A stretch of DNA of 7,897 nt from Alphaproteobacteria bacterium (GTDB lineage Bacteria > Pseudomonadota > Alphaproteobacteria > Micavibrionales > Micavibrionaceae), in assembly GCA_023301785.1 (NCBI GenBank), contig JALZUF010000001.1, forward strand, positions 1-7,897. The letters are read 5' to 3'. The position numbers and the translations under genes were made by a program. Shown one piece after another: positions 6,255-7,897 of the stretch. The notes under the pieces are model-generated. The model was not told where the DNA came from and did no database searches. It saw only the letters and a program-made list of their open reading frames with translations. Position 1 is the stretch's first letter. The number at the start of each line of letters is the position of its first letter.

Positions 6255-7238
6255 TTAAGATTTTATTTCTAATGTAAGATTTTCGCAAAGCCCCTTTATA
6301 GCGGCTAATTGTCCTTCGATAGATTTTTTATTACCTATTGGCGTTGAGTAGACTTCGGTTGTTGCTGCATAGCGTGAGATATTATTTTCTCTCAACCATG
6401 TTGCACCAAGGCCAGGGATATCTAGGTAAACAACACCGTTTTCGTTTGGTACGTTCAGCACTTCTTTATCTTGTGCAATATCAACAACATTAGCAACCGC
6501 GTTATTTATAGATTTTATGAAGCCGTCTTTTCCTGATTTGTAATATGAGTCAACAACAAGGTAAAACCCTTGAGGGATATTCTGGTAGTCTTGTACCAAT
6601 GGTGTGCCAAAACGAGAGGCACGCATTATACGCAGAGTGATGTCTCTATCAGGTGTTTCGTGTAAATCGATAGAGCCAAGAAAAGTTTTACCTAGCGTGT
6701 CTATAGCATCCATAAAGTGAATACATTCTTCAATATCGGAATTGACAACATAACCACGGTTGGGGTCTTGTGCTTCATAATTCCAACGATGATCCATTTC
6801 GTATCCCCACGGACTAAGGCAGGGAAATATAACATAATTAAAGTTATTATCTTCATTTTTTTCTGCAAATTCTATCGAAGCAAAAATACCGCTGGGCTCA
6901 TATCCGTGAACGCCACCGACAATAAGGATGGATGGTTTATCATCATCCCAGTTTTTGCTTTTTAAATAGAAGAGTGGAAACTTGTCAGGGTTATGGGAGA
7001 GTCGTCCATATTCATGGCTGGTAAAATTTTGTGATATAGACTCACCCTTAATTCTTTGTACGATATTTTTTTTATAGTCTCTTACAAGCTTTAAAGGTTT
7101 TCTCCATGCTTCAACATGTTCGGATTTCCAGCCATTAGGAAGCGTTTCATGCTGTTCTTTCAAAATCTTACGTATTTCGTCTTCTTTCATATTCAAAAAA
7201 GAACTTTCTGGAATGGTAACACCTAAAATTTCAGTCAT
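6255..7238 (-). CDS. M14-family metallopeptidase, cytoplasmic
   Basis: A predicted zinc carboxypeptidase-like enzyme of 327 residues. The M14 site is complete by motif: the zinc ligands H111 and E114 in GGVHGYEPSG and H193 in SIDLHE, the substrate-binding N160-R161 in DPNR, and a likely catalytic E295 in ATTEV. The first ~75 residues, rich in Lys and Glu and without motifs, precede this core. There is no signal peptide, so it should work in the cytoplasm, unlike secreted digestive carboxypeptidases. AAGGA lies 6 bases before the ATG (7238-7236). It starts 17 bases after the stop of the YejF-like ATPase gene, so the two are almost certainly co-transcribed, and imported peptides are the obvious substrate; an MpaA-like role on cell-wall peptides is an inference. 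Succinylglutamate desuccinylase/AstE relatives share the zinc motif, but the DPNR motif favours a peptidase. Confidence 0.85.
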   Translation of the reverse strand: MTEILGVTIPESSFLNMKEDEIRKILKEQHETLPNGWKSEHVEAWRKPLKLVRDYKKNIVQRIKGESISQNFTSHEYGRLSHNPDKFPLFYLKSKNWDDDKPSILIVGGVHGYEPSGIFASIEFAEKNEDNNFNYVIFPCLSPWGYEMDHRWNYEAQDPNRGYVVNSDIEECIHFMDAIDTLGKTFLGSIDLHETPDRDITLRIMRASRFGTPLVQDYQNIPQGFYLVVDSYYKSGKDGFIKSINNAVANVVDIAQDKEVLNVPNENGVVYLDIPGLGATWLRENNISRYAATTEVYSTPIGNKKSIEGQLAAIKGLCENLTLEIKS

Positions 7239-7255
7239 AGTAAATCCTTGGATCG

Positions 7256-7897
7256 TTAAGCTACTTTTTTTGCTTTGAGGTTCAGCGCGGCTTCGAGTAG
7301 CGTTTTTGTGTAGGCTTCTTTTGGTTTTTTGAAGATGGCTTCGGCTTTCCCACTTTCAACGACTTTCCCGCGTTGCATCACGATGAGGTCATGTGCCATG
7401 GCGCGGACAACGCGAAGATCGTGGCTGATGAATAGGTACGCAAGGTTATGCTTTTCTTGTAGCTCACGCAGCAAATCAATCACTTCAACTTGGACGGAGA
7501 CATCAAGGGCAGATGTTGGCTCGTCTAGGACGACAAACTTAGGGTGCAAAACCATGGCACGGGCAATCGCGATACGTTGACGTTGACCGCCAGAAAATTC
7601 GTGCGGATAACGATGGCGCGTTTCAGGATCAAGATGTACATCTTTTAAGGCGTCGATAACTTCGGTATCGCGACCATCGGCATCGAGATCAGGGCGGTGG
7701 ACTTTAAGGCCTTCACCAATAATATCGGCAACGCTCATACGCGGTGATAAAGCGGAGAAGGGGTCTTGGAAAACGATTTGTAAATCAGAGCGCAGGGGCG
7801 TCATTTGTTTACGGTTAAAGGTCGATATGTCTTTATCTTCATATTGAATTTTACCCAAACCATTGAGTAGGCGAATAAGCGCGTACCCTAATGTGGA
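7256..7897 (-). CDS. yejF: YejF-like peptide ABC transporter ATPase, C-terminal 213 residues (cut by right edge)
   Basis: ATP-binding subunit of a peptide importer; YejF proteins carry two fused ATPase domains, and this would be the end of the second. The frame is open through base 7897, where the first visible residues (STLGYALIRLLNG) follow directly on the Walker A loop, itself outside the window. Numbering from the edge, the rest is complete: Q44 of the Q-loop (VFQDP), signature FSGGQ at 101-105, Walker B with LDEP at 124-127, and H159 of the H-loop (FISHD). LDPETRHRYPHEFSGGQRQR and LAYLFISHDL closely recall E. coli YejF; a related dipeptide transporter ATPase (DppF/OppF) is the alternative. 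The M14 peptidase gene follows 17 bases downstream. Confidence 0.85.
   Translation of the reverse strand, partial: STLGYALIRLLNGLGKIQYEDKDISTFNRKQMTPLRSDLQIVFQDPFSALSPRMSVADIIGEGLKVHRPDLDADGRDTEVIDALKDVHLDPETRHRYPHEFSGGQRQRIAIARAMVLHPKFVVLDEPTSALDVSVQVEVIDLLRELQEKHNLAYLFISHDLRVVRAMAHDLIVMQRGKVVESGKAEAIFKKPKEAYTKTLLEAALNLKAKKVA

Noticed and set aside
7256..7858. TTG at 7858 as the start of the ABC ATPase
   Set aside because: The frame stays open to 7897 and the upstream codons encode STLGYALIRLL, the continuation of Walker A. The gene is cut by the window, not started here.

Overview
The window looks like a stretch of chromosome from a fairly AT-rich alphaproteobacterium. This rests on the types of the S21, GalU, GGT and Yej-like ABC proteins as I recognise them by eye, not on a database search. 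I see no mobile element, CRISPR array, tRNA or rRNA. Genes are densely packed, none looks broken, and only the two edge genes are cut by the window.

Layout from left to right. (1) 1-378, minus strand: the N-terminal 126 codons of a GalU-type UTP-glucose-1-phosphate uridylyltransferase, running off the left edge. (2) 480-2225, plus: a long-form M24 Xaa-Pro aminopeptidase with all five metal ligands, ending at a hairpin terminator. (3) 2325-2525, minus: ribosomal protein S21 (rpsU), with a TTG start, converging on the same terminator. (4) 2642-4417, plus: an exported gamma-glutamyltranspeptidase. (5) 4431-5379, plus: a good extended -10 promoter followed by two unrecognised genes 4 bases apart. 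(6) 5492-6199, plus: an aquaporin with its own candidate promoter. (7) 6218-6252: a second strong two-way terminator. (8) 7897-6255, minus: the C-terminal part of a YejF-like ABC ATPase entering from the right edge, followed after 17 bases by a cytoplasmic M14-family metallopeptidase.

Two places deserve most attention. The YejF-like/M14 pair looks like a peptide uptake and processing unit. Yej-type transporters are linked to microcin C and, in some alphaproteobacteria, to cell-wall peptide import, and an unexported M14 enzyme is well placed to trim what is imported. The two unrecognised genes at 4488-5379 have their own strong promoter and an apparently translation-coupled arrangement, and are the best candidate for something undescribed. 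The Xaa-Pro aminopeptidase, GGT and M14 enzyme give the window a peptide-breakdown flavour, but they lie in separate transcription units and may simply be neighbours.
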